64,000 nucleotides of DNA from Anaeramoeba flamelloides (taxonomy: Eukaryota > Metamonada > Anaeramoebidae), in NCBI GenBank assembly GCA_027625915.1, contig JANTQA010000033.1, forward strand, positions 8,928,001 to 8,992,000, read 5' to 3'. Below the pieces are notes generated by a model that saw nothing but the letters and a program-made list of their open reading frames with translations, did not search any database and had not been told where the DNA came from. Positions 43,902 to 55,794 of the stretch are shown in pieces. The translations under genes and the position numbers were made by a program. Every line of letters begins with the position of its first letter. Position 1 is the stretch's first letter.

Positions 43902-44989
43902 TTGGAGATCAAAATTTAAATTCTTTTTTTTCTCAATAGGGTGTAAAGTTGTAAAATTACTATTTTTAACCTCTATTATAATTAGTAGCAATCACAAAAT
44001 GGTCTAATAACGGGAATAAGAAATCACCACACCCAATACAAGAAAATATATTTTTTCAAATTACAGGGATTGTAAATATGAATTTGATTTGTTTCATACT
44101 GTGGAATCAAATAATTATGATTAAAAAAATATCTACAAGTTCAATAAGGGTGCTTAATTTAATTTCTTGAAATAACATTTTTTATTTTTTTTTTTTGGAG
44201 ATTATTTACTTTTATCAAAAAATAAACACGTTTTTACAACAATCAATTATTAAAATATTTGGGGATATGACATAAAATTTTTCCTCTTTTAATAGGAAAA
44301 TAACAGTTAATGGATCAGTCATCTCCTCAAATAAGGTAAAATTTTGAAATATATTAATTTTTTTATTCTCTAACAGATTTTGTATATCCCCAAATCTGTC
44401 AAAAATTCTGATCGAAAAAGAAACAAGAAAAGAATATTTTTTTTGTGAGATCAATTTTTTTTTTTCATTTTTCCCGAAAAGAGAAAATTTTAAATTCATT
44501 AAATTTCAGACATTATCAAATTTTTTACCCTGTTTATTGCCATTTCCAACATTATTATTCGATAACAATTCTTTGTTGCAAGGGATATCAATATAAAGTT
44601 TTTTTTTTCTTTTTTGAGATAATTCTATTTCGTTAATCAAAAAAAAAAAATAATTTATGCAATCAATTGAAAGATAATTATATTTATTTAAGAAGGAAAG
44701 TTCTAATAATTAAATTTTTAAAGTCATTTAAATATTATTCTCAGAAATTTTGTTTTTATTCTAAGATAAAAGTCGTTCTTTCAAAATAAAATATTCTTGA
44801 AGATATTTGGGATAAAGTTAATTTTATCTCCAAAATTCAAACTCAATTTTTTCTTGACAAAAATGATTTAAATTGATATAAGGTTTCTTCTGAATACGAA
44901 TAAACAATTTATCAAAATAATTATTCAAAATTGAAAAATTTTTTTTTTATTTTTTTTAAATAAAACGATTTTTAATTTTCGATGGAACT

Positions 44990-45405
44990 ATCCAACCTAT
45001 GAAAATAATCGCAAAATCTGGATATCTGAATTAAAAAAAATAAATATATATTGAATATATTAAATAATAATAATATTTCTAATATTATTATATAAAGGGA
45101 TTCAACCTGTTTATTAGCCTTAGTGGATAATAAACTTATTTTTGAGTCTTTAATAAAATTCATAAATTACAATTTAGGAATTCGGGAAGTGCCATAGAGT
45201 TATTAGCTTTTCCAGAATTCAAAATAATAGAGAAAAATCAGATATTTTACTCAATTCTTTTAAATTCTGGAAAAGTAAACGGTGGTTTTTTTTTTTAATT
45301 TGAAAAATAAACCAAAATTTACATAAATTTTCTTTTTATTTCTCAAATTAAAAAAAACCTAACAGCAAAGAAGAGGAGTTAAAAACCCCCCTTAAATAAT
45401 AAAAA
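44990..45405 (+). mobile_element. LINE family-B 3' end with hairpin array
   Basis: CTATGAAAATAATCGCAAAA and ATATTAAATAATAATAATAT match 62710-62800. The body reaches ATTTAGGAATTC, then a hairpin array (45187-45370), then the family-B terminal AGAGGAGTTAAAAACCCC and an A-rich tail. Confidence 0.7.
45187..45370. repeat. Modular hairpin array 6 (in LINE 3' UTR)
   Basis: AGTGCCATAGAGTTATTAG cap remnant; hairpin GCTTTTCCAGAATTC.../...AATTCTGGAAAAG; linker AAACGGTGG; hairpin AATTTGAAAAATAAAC.../...TTTATTTCTCAAATT; then CCTAACAGC. Interrupts the LINE-B 3' UTR between GGAATTC and GCAAA, a different LINE position from the other arrays. Confidence 0.75.
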
Positions 45406-45904
45406 AAAAATAAAATAAAAAATTTTTCAATAAGAAAACAACTTTTTTAAAGCCTTAAAGAATAAAAAAAAATTTACATAAAGATCTCGATTTAATTAAC
45501 AAATTTTTATTAGACTTCTATCATATATTCATTTATTAAATCACCTCTACTTCAAGAAGTTTTATGGGATGAAATGTGAATTGAAATAAAAATTATTAAA
45601 AATAATAACAAAATTAAATTTGCTTTATCAATTAATTGTTACCAATATAAAACTAAATTATCTGTGTTGTCATTTTCAAGAATTAATTTAATTTGCTAAT
45701 AAAAATAATAGGTTACTTTTTTTTTAGTTTTATATTGGAAAAACACTAATTTTTTGATTTCAAAAAATAGAATCAGATTTTTATATTGTTTAAATGTAGT
45801 TAACTCTTTCTATTTCATAAGTTGAAACACAAATTACTAAAAAAAAAATCTTTTCAAAGATCTTGACAAGATTTCATTTTATTTTTAAAAAATACTACTC
45901 CCTT

Positions 45905-46520
45905 AAGATCAAAAATAACTTTTGTAGTATTTTGAGACATCCTCAAAGATTAAGTTTCTATTGAGTAATTTTATCCAATACTCAATTAATATTTTTAGTT
46001 AATGAGAAATTCCTAAAAAAATAATACAAGAAGGATCTTATTTTCAAAAGTTGGGCTTAATTGATTTGTTAACCAAAAAACAATTTTAATTTATAATTTT
46101 TCATAATAAACAGAAAAAGAGGAAATTTTCCATTATTTTTAATTTTATTTTCTGCAAATTATTAAACTATTTTTGTATTTTAAACTAAATTAATTCAAAA
46201 AAAGTATCAAAATTTATCGATGATGAAAATAAGAAAAGACAAAGCTCCATAACCCAAAAATTTCCTATTTTTTCTTTCTTTGTAACAGTAACTTATTTAA
46301 AACTTTAATTTTATTTCTTCAACTTTTATAAAAAAAAAGTAGAGCATCATGGATTGATACATTTTTACCAAAAGACTTTAATTTTTCAGAATTGAAAAAT
46401 TAGAAACGAGGTTTTGGATGCTGCTAATTAGAATTTAGGTTGACAACTCTCTTTCTGATTTTAAATGAGAGAGAAAAATAAAATATTGGCTTTTCTTATT
46501 GGGGAAAAAATCGGAAAAAA
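45905..46520. other. AT-rich stretch with one doubtful exon
   Basis: Mostly low-complexity. Near 46385 a TTTTTCAG site is followed by a short plus frame (EKLETRFWMLLIRI) that stops after 15 codons, too little to call. Confidence 0.35.
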
Positions 46521-46523
46521 TTT

Positions 46524-46832
46524 TCACTTCCTTTTTCCACATTTTTCTGCAACAAACCTAGAATTCAAAGAAAAAGAATGTAATATATGATCTCGATGTA
46601 TTGTTTGGACTTTTTTTATACTCTGTGTTATTTTGTGTATAGGTAGAACTTATAATCTTAAATGAAAGTCAGATTTTTGAATTTAAAAAAGAGAATCAGT
46701 GAAAAAGGATCAACTCAAAATTACAAATACCTGTACAAACAAAAAAATTGAAAATAATTATCTTCAACTTCTAATTCAGTTACAGTTATCATTACTCCTT
46801 TAACATAAACTTTTACTGGTTTGACAATGTTT
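46524..46832 (-). CDS. C-terminal exons of an unknown protein
   Basis: Exon 46832-46731 follows CTTTTTCTACAG and reads NIVKPVKVYVKGVMITVTEL then EVEDNYFQFFCLY, ending at ACAG/GTATTT. A 173-nt intron ending TTCTAG leads to exon 46557-46524, FVAEKCGKRK and stop. Both splice phases agree (phase 2). Beta-rich sequence, faintly like chorein-type N-terminal strands, but the stop soon after argues against that. Upstream exons would overlap the plus-strand gene at 47.05 kb and were not identified. Confidence 0.5.
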
Positions 46833-47050
46833 CTGTAGAAAAAGGATCTGACAAAAATAAAATGATTATTATTTGACAATCAGTAATCTTGAGAGAAAAT
46901 ATTTTTTTTGGAATTAGACAACAATTAAGAATAAAGACCAATGTCTCATCTTCACTATTTCTTTTTTAGAATCTGAACAAAAGTTAATTTATTCGATTCA
47001 AATCATTTTTTTTAATTTGGAAATTGAAGTATTTGAGAACAATTCCTTAG

Positions 47051-47773
47051 ATGACAAAATCTGCAAAACAGTTAGCAATAGAGTCTTTAAAATTAAGGTT
47101 ACATGGCGAATATCAAACAGAACAAAAAGTTGTAAAAAGAACTCAAATCAAAATAGAGCAATCCAACAAAATTCAAAATTTAATTTTAGCTTTTCAAAAA
47201 GATCAAAAAGATGAAAAAAAATTCACTTCAAGAAAGAAGTAAGACACTTCCTTGAACATACCCTCTCTTTTTCTTTTTCTTTTTCTTTCTCTTTCTCCTT
47301 TTCTTCTTGGGCCTACTCTTTTGACTTTTTATGTTTCTTGGTTTCGTAAAAAGCTAATTTTCTTTTTATCCTTCTTTTGTTCTTTCCCCTTTCTTTCATA
47401 AAAAAAATATCTCTCCTTGTCTTATTTACAGAACCACAAACAAATTTAATTGGGAGCTAAACAAGCCTCAGTCGGCCCGTGAAAACAAAACAATGAAATT
47501 CCCAGATTTTGAACCAAAGTATAAAAAAACAATAAAAAAGGAAAATGAAAAGAAAAATGAAATTGAAAAAGAAAAAAAAAAAAAAGAAAAGGAAAAACCA
47601 AAAGAAAAAAAACAAAACCAAAACAAATCAGAAACAATTAAACATTTAGAAAAGACCAGGTCTTCACCCTCTAGACAAAAAGTATCATCCAAATTGACGT
47701 AAGTAGTTTTTTTATTTTGAATTTTCCTTTGTACTTTTTTGACAGAAAAAAAAAAAAACAAATTGCAAAATAA
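47051..47773 (+). CDS. Complete three-exon Lys/Glu-rich protein, 160 aa
   Basis: Exon 1 47051-47238 (MTKSAKQLAIESLKLRLHGE ...), intron 47239-47431 (GTAAGA ... TTTACAG), exon 2 47432-47698, intron 47699-47745 (47 nt, GTAAGT ... TTTTTTGACAG), exon 3 47746-47773 ending KKKKQIAK and stop. Phases 2 and 2 join cleanly into 161 codons. Residues 1-60 are amphipathic helical, 65-90 contain NKFNWELNKPQSAREN, and 90-125 are a Lys/Glu low-complexity helix. It resembles small basic nucleolar or cytoskeletal proteins only in composition. No family recognised. Confidence 0.7.
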
Positions 47774-47802
47774 AAAAATTAATTTTTACTTTCGAAAATT
47801 AA

Positions 47803-48069
47803 ATGTATGTTGGTCGATACTCGACCACAACAAATACACGAGAATCTGATTCTTTAATTCCACCCACCTCTCTCCTGGATTTGGAATCTAAATTGTCAAA
47901 AATTTTTCATCCACATCATTTTCCACATCGTTTACTAACTTTGGCTCTCAAGTAAACAGATCCAAATTTGATCTTTTGTGTAAACCAAAAAGCCGTGCAT
48001 TCAAAAAGTTCACAAAGGTCTTTTCTTTTGGGCTTTTTAATGAAAATTCTCTTGACAAACAGATTTGAC
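47803..48069 (+). CDS. Coding-like ORFs in two overlapping frames, product unknown
   Basis: ATG 47803 reads MYVGRYSTTTNTRESDSLIP then PTSLLDLESKLSKIFHPHHF and stops at 47955. An overlapping frame from about 47890 reads GSQVNRSKFDLLCKPKSRAF then KKFTKVFSFGLFNENSLDKQ and stops at 48069. Composition is clearly non-random. Either a gene with a missed intron or a frame-shifted remnant. Confidence 0.4.
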
Positions 48070-48238
48070 GAAAAGGAAAATGTGTGAAAATTATTCCTTT
48101 TCTTATTGAAAGAACAACAAAATATTTTGATTGGGAAACCCATTTTAAAAAAGTGTGACAAAAAAGTTTTCTATTAATGGTATCTTTAAAATATTCGACA
48201 AACTTCGGTTGAACTATTTTTTTTTTCGGGTTCTATTA

Positions 48239-48897
48239 CTGGTATTTGAATTATAAATGGGAAATAATTTTCACTTCGTTTTCGAGATTCCTTTTTCAGA
48301 TATCTTTTAAAATGATAAGAAGGCACAAATTACTACCTACTTGTTTGAGTACTGTATTTATAAAAAAGGAATCTACAGTGGTGTAAATAACCCGTGTTGA
48401 CAACCTTTAACCCATTACTAAAATTTAACTCATGTTTTTTTTTCATACTTGGGTATTGGGAGACCAAAAACCACTTATAGATTCTTGGTTCAGATCTAAA
48501 TTGACTTTAGAGGTTAGATCTTCCATTAACCTAAATGGCTCAATTATATTAAATGCTTTTGTTTCAAAAATTTCATCATATTTTCAAAATTTGTGGGATT
48601 AAATGATTTTTTTATAAAAATTCAAAAAATGAAATTTTGCTCATTTTTTTGTCAAAAAATTACATTTTAATCTTTCATTATCTACATAATTCTTTTTTAA
48701 AATTTATTTAAAGAACCAAATTTCTTGTTTATATACTGTTTCCAACCCATTGATTTGTTTCTTTTATTTCTACAGCCAGCCAATATTTTTTGCATGAGTT
48801 AAATTTTAGTAATGGGTTAAAATAAAAAACACGGGTTAGTTACACCACTGTAGAAAACGAAGTGAAAATTATTTCCCATTTATAATTCAAATACCAG
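48239..48897. mobile_element. TA-flanked MITE, CTGGTATTTGAATT family, with nested insertion
   Basis: Arms CTGGTATTTGAATTATAAAT then GGGAAATAATTTTCACTTCG, nearly perfectly mirrored at 48852-48897, TA on both sides. Its interior is largely replaced by a second TA-flanked element (48376-48850). Without that insert the host MITE would be about 184 bp, like the copy at 23173. Confidence 0.8.
48376..48850. mobile_element. TA-flanked MITE, CAGTGGTGTAA family, nested in another MITE
   Basis: CAGTGGTGTAAATAACCCGT with inner ACCCATTACTAAAATTTAAC and ATG on the left; GTTAAATTTTAGTAATGGGT and ACACGGGTTAGTTACACCAC then TG on the right. TA duplication at 48374-48375 and 48851-48852. About 58-bp arms, 475 bp total. 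Typical Tc1/mariner-type ends. Confidence 0.8.
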
Positions 48898-48959
48898 TAA
48901 AAAAAATTTTTAGGAACACTTTTTTCAGCTACTTATCACAGGTTTCAAAGTTATTCCTT

Positions 48960-49510
48960 TATCAAGCCTGATTAACGAAAGGATTAGAAGTAAATAAAAA
49001 AAAAAAAATTTCTTTTGGTGAAAATTTTGAAAATTTGAAGTTTTCTATAATCGTTTTCAAAAAGTAATAAATTTGTAAATCAATATTTTTTTTTTTTTTG
49101 TGTTCAAAAAGTCTAGTCTCAAAATTTCAATTGGCACTTTGTATACACTTTTCTAATTTAAAGTGACTTTTCCTAAATCGATCTGTTATTTGAATTTTAA
49201 GTCAAAAAATTATCATTTCCGTTTCTAATTTTTTTTTTTTTTTTTTTTTGATGATAAATTTCTAAAAAATCTAATGAAATTAGTAAATTCATTTTCTTTC
49301 AGAATGAACTTTTTGATCCTTAACCTAACGATATTTTGTTTTTGTTCAAAATTCTAAATGAAAGAAATACTTTCGAAATACAAAAAGAAAACCCGATTAA
49401 AATTTTACCCCTTTTTAATTTTTTAAGATCGACAAAAGCTTGAAATTTAGAAAGCAAATTCAACGAAGGTATAGTGGAATGTTGTTCTACTTCTTAATTT
49501 AAATCCAATT
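48960..49510. other. AT-rich stretch, nothing recognised
   Basis: Poly(T) runs and short frames only; no supported exon. Confidence 0.45.
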
Positions 49511-49513
49511 AAT

Positions 49514-50131
49514 ACTGTTGTAAAAAAGTGTAATAAAACAGTTTTCAATTAATTGTGTCTTTAAAACAGTCAACAAACTTAAGTGGAGTTCTAAATGAAT
49601 TCTTCAGATCCACCGCAAATTCTCTCCTTTCATTTTGGTAAAGGTGAACAAAATTCTACAATCCAAAGATAAAAATAAATTATTTTTGTAAAAAATAGAG
49701 TTTTTTTTGATGATGTTTTTATTTTTGGTTCTATTGTAAATACCCACTTATCACATAAAAGTCTTAATGAAGATTAGTATTGTTTTATGGGGAAATTATT
49801 AAATTTCTGAGTTATTAGTACAAAAAAATTAAAAATTCTGACTCAAAAGAAAAACTAATTGAATAAATATCTTCTTAGGTTGCCTTTTTAAGTGATTTGA
49901 TAAGTGAGGTTGTTGAGTAGAACCAAAAATAAAAACATCATCAAAAAAAACTCTTTTTTTTGCAAAAATAATTTATTTTTATCTTTGGATTGTAGAATTT
50001 TGTTCACCTTTACCAAAATGAAAGGAGAGCATTTGCGGTGGATCTGAAGAATCCGTTTAGAATGTAAATCCTGAAATATAACTATTTTCAGGCTTTTTTA
50101 TAAACATTTTGGTCACACTTTTTTAAAATGA
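49514..50131. mobile_element. Long-armed foldback element
   Basis: Arms 49599-49735 and 49918-50053 (about 137 bp) are near-identical inverse copies with only a handful of differences (for example CTTCAGATCCACCGCAAA and TGGTAAAGGTGAACAAAATT). Weaker inverse similarity extends outward to AAAAAAGTGT on both sides. The 180-bp spacer is non-coding. A sequence like its outer left arm also occurs at 48143-48215. Confidence 0.75.
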
Positions 50132-50384
50132 CTTATCAACCCATTTGAAATTATGGTATCAAAAGAAATTCAAAAAATGAAAACCAAAAGAAACTATATT
50201 TTTTTTTACAAAAAATTAATTTCACCTTTTTGTGATTTTGTCAATTATCACGATTTGGTACCATTGTCATGATTTTAAGGACATCTATGATCTTGTTCGA
50301 GTCTTTAATATTTCAAATGAAAACCCGGATTTCTTGATAATATTACGATTTTTAATAATATCATTAATATTCTGTTATATTTTG

Positions 50385-51060
50385 AGGAAAATCAACCTTA
50401 TTTCAAAAATTGTAACTCAAGTGAAATAATCAATTGACAAAAAAATATATATTCTTTTGTATTAAAGGAAAACTAATTATCAAGTCTTCTTAATAATTTT
50501 CTTTTTAATTATTATAAACATATAAAAGCTTAGTATTTTAAAAGTATAAATAATCAAATCAAAACCTAAAAAAAGTAAGAATCATAATTTTTGAAATGTG
50601 TATTACTGATTTTTTATTACAATACTTCCAATGAAAAAAAAGGTTGACAAGAATATTTTGATCAATAAATCTGAATTTTAAAATACATTACAAAATTTCA
50701 ATTTTTTTCGTGTGCTTTGGTATTTTCTATGATCTCTTTTTATTTATTTCAACTTGGATTACTTAAAAGAAAAAAAAAAAAAGAAAATAAAAACAAAAGA
50801 AAAAATTAATTTAAAAAAAAAAAACAAAAGAAAAACAAAAATTTGAAAAAGCAAAACTCAAATTTGCTAGATTAGTTAAAATGATTTTGATAAAAATATT
50901 GAAAAATTTATTTTCATAAGAACATAATATAACTCCTAACAATGCCACTTCCAATAACATTATAAATTGGGTCAGCATGTTTGAAAAATAGTTTAGATTT
51001 TTTTTTTTAAAATGGATTCATATCCACCAATTTTTTTCCCCATTAAAATATTATTGGTTG
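50385..51060 (+). repeat. Unclassified repeat R3, copy 1
   Basis: TCAAAAATTGTAACTCAAGT, TTTTTTATTACAATACTTCC, an A-rich purine tract, then TTGAAAAATAGTTTAGATTT and CATATCCACCAAT. The same series appears at 55715-56430. Confidence 0.65.
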
Positions 51061-51449
51061 AAGCAATTGTCAAAATACTAAATTTGGAATAATAAGAATC
51101 AATTCAATTCAAATTTTTGAATTATTTATTTATTTCTTTATTGAAAGAAGGGGGTAAATTATAAAAACAAAATATTAAAATACTAAAAAAAGGGGAAAAA
51201 AAAAAATGGAGAAAGAATATTAAATTAAAAGAAAAATGGTATTATTTGTAGAAAAGTTGGAATTTTCTTTTGAGATATTAATACCATTTAAAATACATTA
51301 TTTTATTTTTCTTTTTAGAATTTAAAGGATATTTTTGCAATTATTAAAATAATTTTCAATAATTTGTTCTTCATAAAATCATTAATTTCATTTCATCTGA
51401 TTTAATATTTTATAATATTATTTCAAATAACGTTCTATCCCTTTAACAA

Positions 51450-54400
51450 ATGAATAATAGTAAACAAGAAATTTTAGAAAAAAGAAAAACACTAGGGGGG
51501 TTTTCAAGAAAGAACCGTAATAATAAATCAGTCGATTTAAGTAAAAAATTCAAACTGAGTCCATTGCAACAAAGATTCAAAAATAATATTATCACAAAAA
51601 ATAAAAGAACAGCCAGTGTAGATTTAACAGCCATGAACAGACGAAAATATAAATCATTGAAACTTGATATGAACACAACGAATAATAAAATAAAAAAAAA
51701 ACTTTCAAAGGAAGAAAGAAAAAAACAAAGAGAAAAAAGAAAAGAAGAAAAAAAAAAAAAGAAATTAGAAGAAAAAGAAATGAAAAAAAATAAAAAAGAG
51801 GAAAAGAAAAGAAGACAATTAGAAAAAAAAATTTTAAAACAAAAAAATAAAAGTAAAAAGAAAAAGAAAATTAAATCCAAAGATGTCACTAAAATTGATT
51901 TAACCAATCAAGAGCTTATCCAAATGATCATGTCACCAGATTATTCTCTGATAAAATATATTATATCAATTTTAAAAAAATTAAAAGAATACGACAGAAT
52001 CATCGTGTTGTTATTAAATATTTTTAATATACAACAAAAAACAATGGAATTTCTTGAATTTTCTATAGCACATGAAATAGAATTAACAAGTAAGTACAAT
52101 TATATTCCTAGTAATTGAATAGATTATTAATTCTTTTTGTGATTATAAAATCATTTGAAAATAATTTTATTTTATTTCTTTTTTTCTTTTCTTGTTTTTT
52201 CAATTCCTTTTCTTCTAATTTCCTTTTCCTTTTTCTTTCTGGTTATCTTCCAAAAATAGAAAAATCTGAAAATCTCTTTCGAAGCAATACTTTTACTACA
52301 AAATTGTTAACTGTTTTTACTCTGTTGTATGCAAAAAAATATATTGTTGATACACTTCATTTTCCAATTAATAACATAATGTTAGACAATCGAAATTTAG
52401 AAATCGATCCAAACAAAATCCAAGAAAATGAAGATCATAAAAATAATTGTGAAAAAATGAAAAATAAAACAAAACTATTTTTAGACACAATTCTTCAATC
52501 CAAAACTGACGAATATATGTAATTTTTTTTTTTTTTTCTTTTATTTCAATCTCTTCCTATTATTATTTATTGAATTAATGAAGTTGAATGTATTTATCAA
52601 AAATTTTGATAAAATTTAATAATATTATAACTGTATACCATAGAAATCCATTTTTTTAATATAAATCAATTTTAAATATAAAAAATTACTAAAAATTTAC
52701 AACAACAATGATTACAAATTAGAAATAAAAAAAGTAAAACATTTTTTTTCAAAAAGTCGGAAACGCTGTTCTGTTTTTTTTAATTTTTATTTTGATTCTA
52801 AAATCGTTAGATTTTCCAAACAAAAACAATAATTAAAAAAAACACCTTTAACCTTTCTGGTATTTAAAAGGATAGAGTAGAATCATTGATTTTATTCTAT
52901 TTTTTGGAAACCTGGAAAATCAAACGGCACCCCATTACACTCTACTTCATTCTATTGTAATGAAGTTAGGTTTTTCAGAATTTTCTTTTAGTTTAAAAAA
53001 TCCGGAAAAACGTTTGTTAGACTTTTTTTAATTTGTCTTTTGATTCTAAAATTGATAGATTTTCTAAACAAAATCAATCTGGCTTTTACGTAATTTGTTT
53101 ATATAAAATGAATTACAGAACAGAAATCCCAAAATACATTTTTTTGTTAAATTTTCAAGATCATTAACCTTTTTAGGTAATATGTGCATCTAAAACGAAT
53201 TACCAAATATAACTTCCATAAAATGAATAAAAGAAAAGAAATTCCAAAAGAGATGTTTTTTTTTAAATTTAAAAAGATTAAAAAATCAAAAAAAGTTTTT
53301 AAATTTCAAATAACAAAAACAAAACAAAAAAAAATATTTTTGTTTTTCATTATTTCTTTTTCTGAATTTCCTAATTAACATCATAATTTTTTAACACACG
53401 GCTTTTTTTTTCAGATTTTATAATAGTTAGTAAGACTCGCTCGTATGGGATCTGATAAATTATATAATTTGTTTTTCAATTTCGTGTGTACTATTATTCA
53501 ATAAATTTCTTATCTCTTGAAACTCTTTTTTTTTATAATCTTTAACTTTCAATTGGGTTATTAGTTTCTGAGGATTTTGAATGGGATAATTAATTCTAAA
53601 TTATTTTTGTTTATCCTTTTTACTTGAAATTTTAATTTTGAAATATATATATATATATATCTCAAAAAATTGTTTTTTGTAACAAAAATTACATAATATC
53701 TATTTTGTAAAATAAATTCTGTAAATTATGTATTTCAAATTCTGTTAAATAAATTATCTTAAGCAATTTTTAGAAAAAAAAAATCCGATATAAAATAATG
53801 GAGGAATATCTTTTTTTTATCTAAAAGAATTTTATGTTCCAAATAAAAATAAGGGATTTTTTTTTTCAAAATATTTTTTTTATTTCATTAATTTCTATTA
53901 TGAGAAATTCCTAAGAAAAAAAAAAAACTTGGATACTCTATGACACTCTACGACATCCCCAAAAAAATATTCCACAATAATAAAATATCAAAATTCATTC
54001 ATTATTTACCACTTAAAAGTATCAAAGTTATCCATAAAGTTTAACAATTTTAAAATTTAGCACATTTACTAATTGCCTAAATAGATATTCCTCTGTTATA
54101 AAAAAATAATTCAAATAAATTTTGTACTTTATGTTTAAAGTATAAACAGAAGGAAATTTTAGAAAATATTGATCATTTTTATTTTTTATACTTTTTACCT
54201 TTTCCAAATTTCCCTTTTTAAGTTGTTTGGGTTCCTCCTCTTTTTGTTTTTTTAGGTGCTTGGAGAGGTTCAAGGAATAAAAAATCATTATAAGAATTGG
54301 TGGACTTGGTCATGACTAACCTAACCAAACTTGTTAATGATCAGATCTAAAATGAATTGAGCTGGACTTATGCAACTGTGGAGAACTGAATCCAACGAAT

Positions 54401-54534
54401 GCGATCTGAAGCCAACCAAAGTGAACCGAATTGGACTTTCCATACAATCTGTCGAGTCGTTACCTGGACTGGGTTTTTGCTGTCGAGTCGGTATCTTGTA
54501 CTGGGATTTTGCGAAAACAAGATTTGGGAAACTT

Positions 54535-54590
<56 letters not shown>

Positions 54591-55755
54591 CAACTCAATT
54601 TTGTAAAACCAAATCTTATTCTTAAAACCTTAGCACTTTATAGAATCAAACCATCTATAAAGTTTCTAAAAAACTTAATAAAGTAACCTATTTCATTTGA
54701 TCTATAGTTGTTCAAATATTTAGATCTCTTTATTAAAACAAGAAATTATTGAAAATATTGATCATTTTTTTATGGGTCTATCCTTCCTATGAAAAAGATA
54801 GATTAATATTTCATAACAAATTAAAAAAAAAAAAAAATCTTAATGAATTAATTTAAAACAAACAGTTTGAAACTATTTTCATTAAATAATAATCGTGAAA
54901 TCTATGATTTTACGCTTAAATTTCTGAAAGGGAATTTAAGTAAAAGGGTATCCAGAGTGTAATTTACACTTCTTCAACAATAAAAAAAAAAAAAAATATT
55001 GATCATTTTTTAAGAGTATGCTCTTTCTATGAAAAATGATAGATTAATATTTCTAAATATTAAATTGAAAGAAATAAATCTCAATGAATAACTTTTAAAT
55101 CAAACATATTCTAAAATTATTTTTATTAATTAATAATCATGGAATCTAGTGTTTTACGCTTAAATTTCTTAAAGGAAATTTAATTATAAGGGTATTCAGA
55201 GTGTAATTTACACTTTGTTAATCAATACAATACTACTACTACTACTACTACTAATAATAATAATAATTAAAATAAAATAATAATAAAAATAAAATATTTT
55301 TTTACTTTACAAAGATTGGAAATTGTCAACTAAAAAATTGGAGTTTTTTTTTTCAGTTACTGTAAATAAAAACTCAGCCTTTTTTACACATTTTTTCAAT
55401 GTAAATTGCAATTTTCTTGAGCTTGGTAAAAACTATTCTATTAATATAAGAAATATTTACAAAATACACATTTTTCAAAATTACTGTTTGAAAAACTTTC
55501 TATTTTAATTTTATTTCCAAATCTCAAGATTGAAACCAAAATAATAGTATTCGGGTATTTAAAAATTAATATTTAGAACCTCCAAAAGTAACTATTTTTT
55601 CAATTTATTTTAATTTCATGATTAATTCAATAACTATTCACATGGAAAACCTCAAAAAGATAATTTTTGTTTCCTTTCTAAAAATTATAAATTTTACGAC
55701 AAAAATAAACTAAGCACCATTTCAAAAATTGTGACTCACCTGAAATAATAAATTG

Positions 55756-55794
<39 letters not shown>

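Larger units (their letters stand above)
44200..45900 (-). pseudogene. Inverted paralogue of 11.2-12.4 kb with a 94-aa ORF
   Basis: Minus-strand counterparts of all pieces at 11.24-12.4 kb. The first-exon equivalent near 45.83 kb has lost its ATG context, and the second near 45.55 kb is degraded. The DIPCNKELLSNNN ... NGNKQ piece lies near 44.6 kb. An open frame from ATG 44499 to 44215 reads KKLISQKKYSFLVSFSIRIF then DRFGDIQNLLENKKINIFQN to IDCCKNVFIF. This last ORF may still be coding. A plus-strand LINE-B fragment (45.0-45.4 kb) is inserted within the segment. Function unknown. Confidence 0.45.

Noticed and set aside
47803-47955. Fourth exon of the 47.05-kb gene
   Set aside because: The 47-nt intron already gives a stop at 47773 in the matching phase, and no acceptor with the right phase precedes 47803.
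51443-51907. Minus-strand Phe/Leu/Ser-rich frame opposite RasGAP exon 1
   Set aside because: Antisense of the poly-Lys coil of the RasGAP N-terminus; no independent signals.
54370-54606. Three overlapping plus-strand ORFs ending in poly-Lys
   Set aside because: All three frames are open at once and end in the poly(A) run; this reflects base composition of a retro-insert, not a protein.
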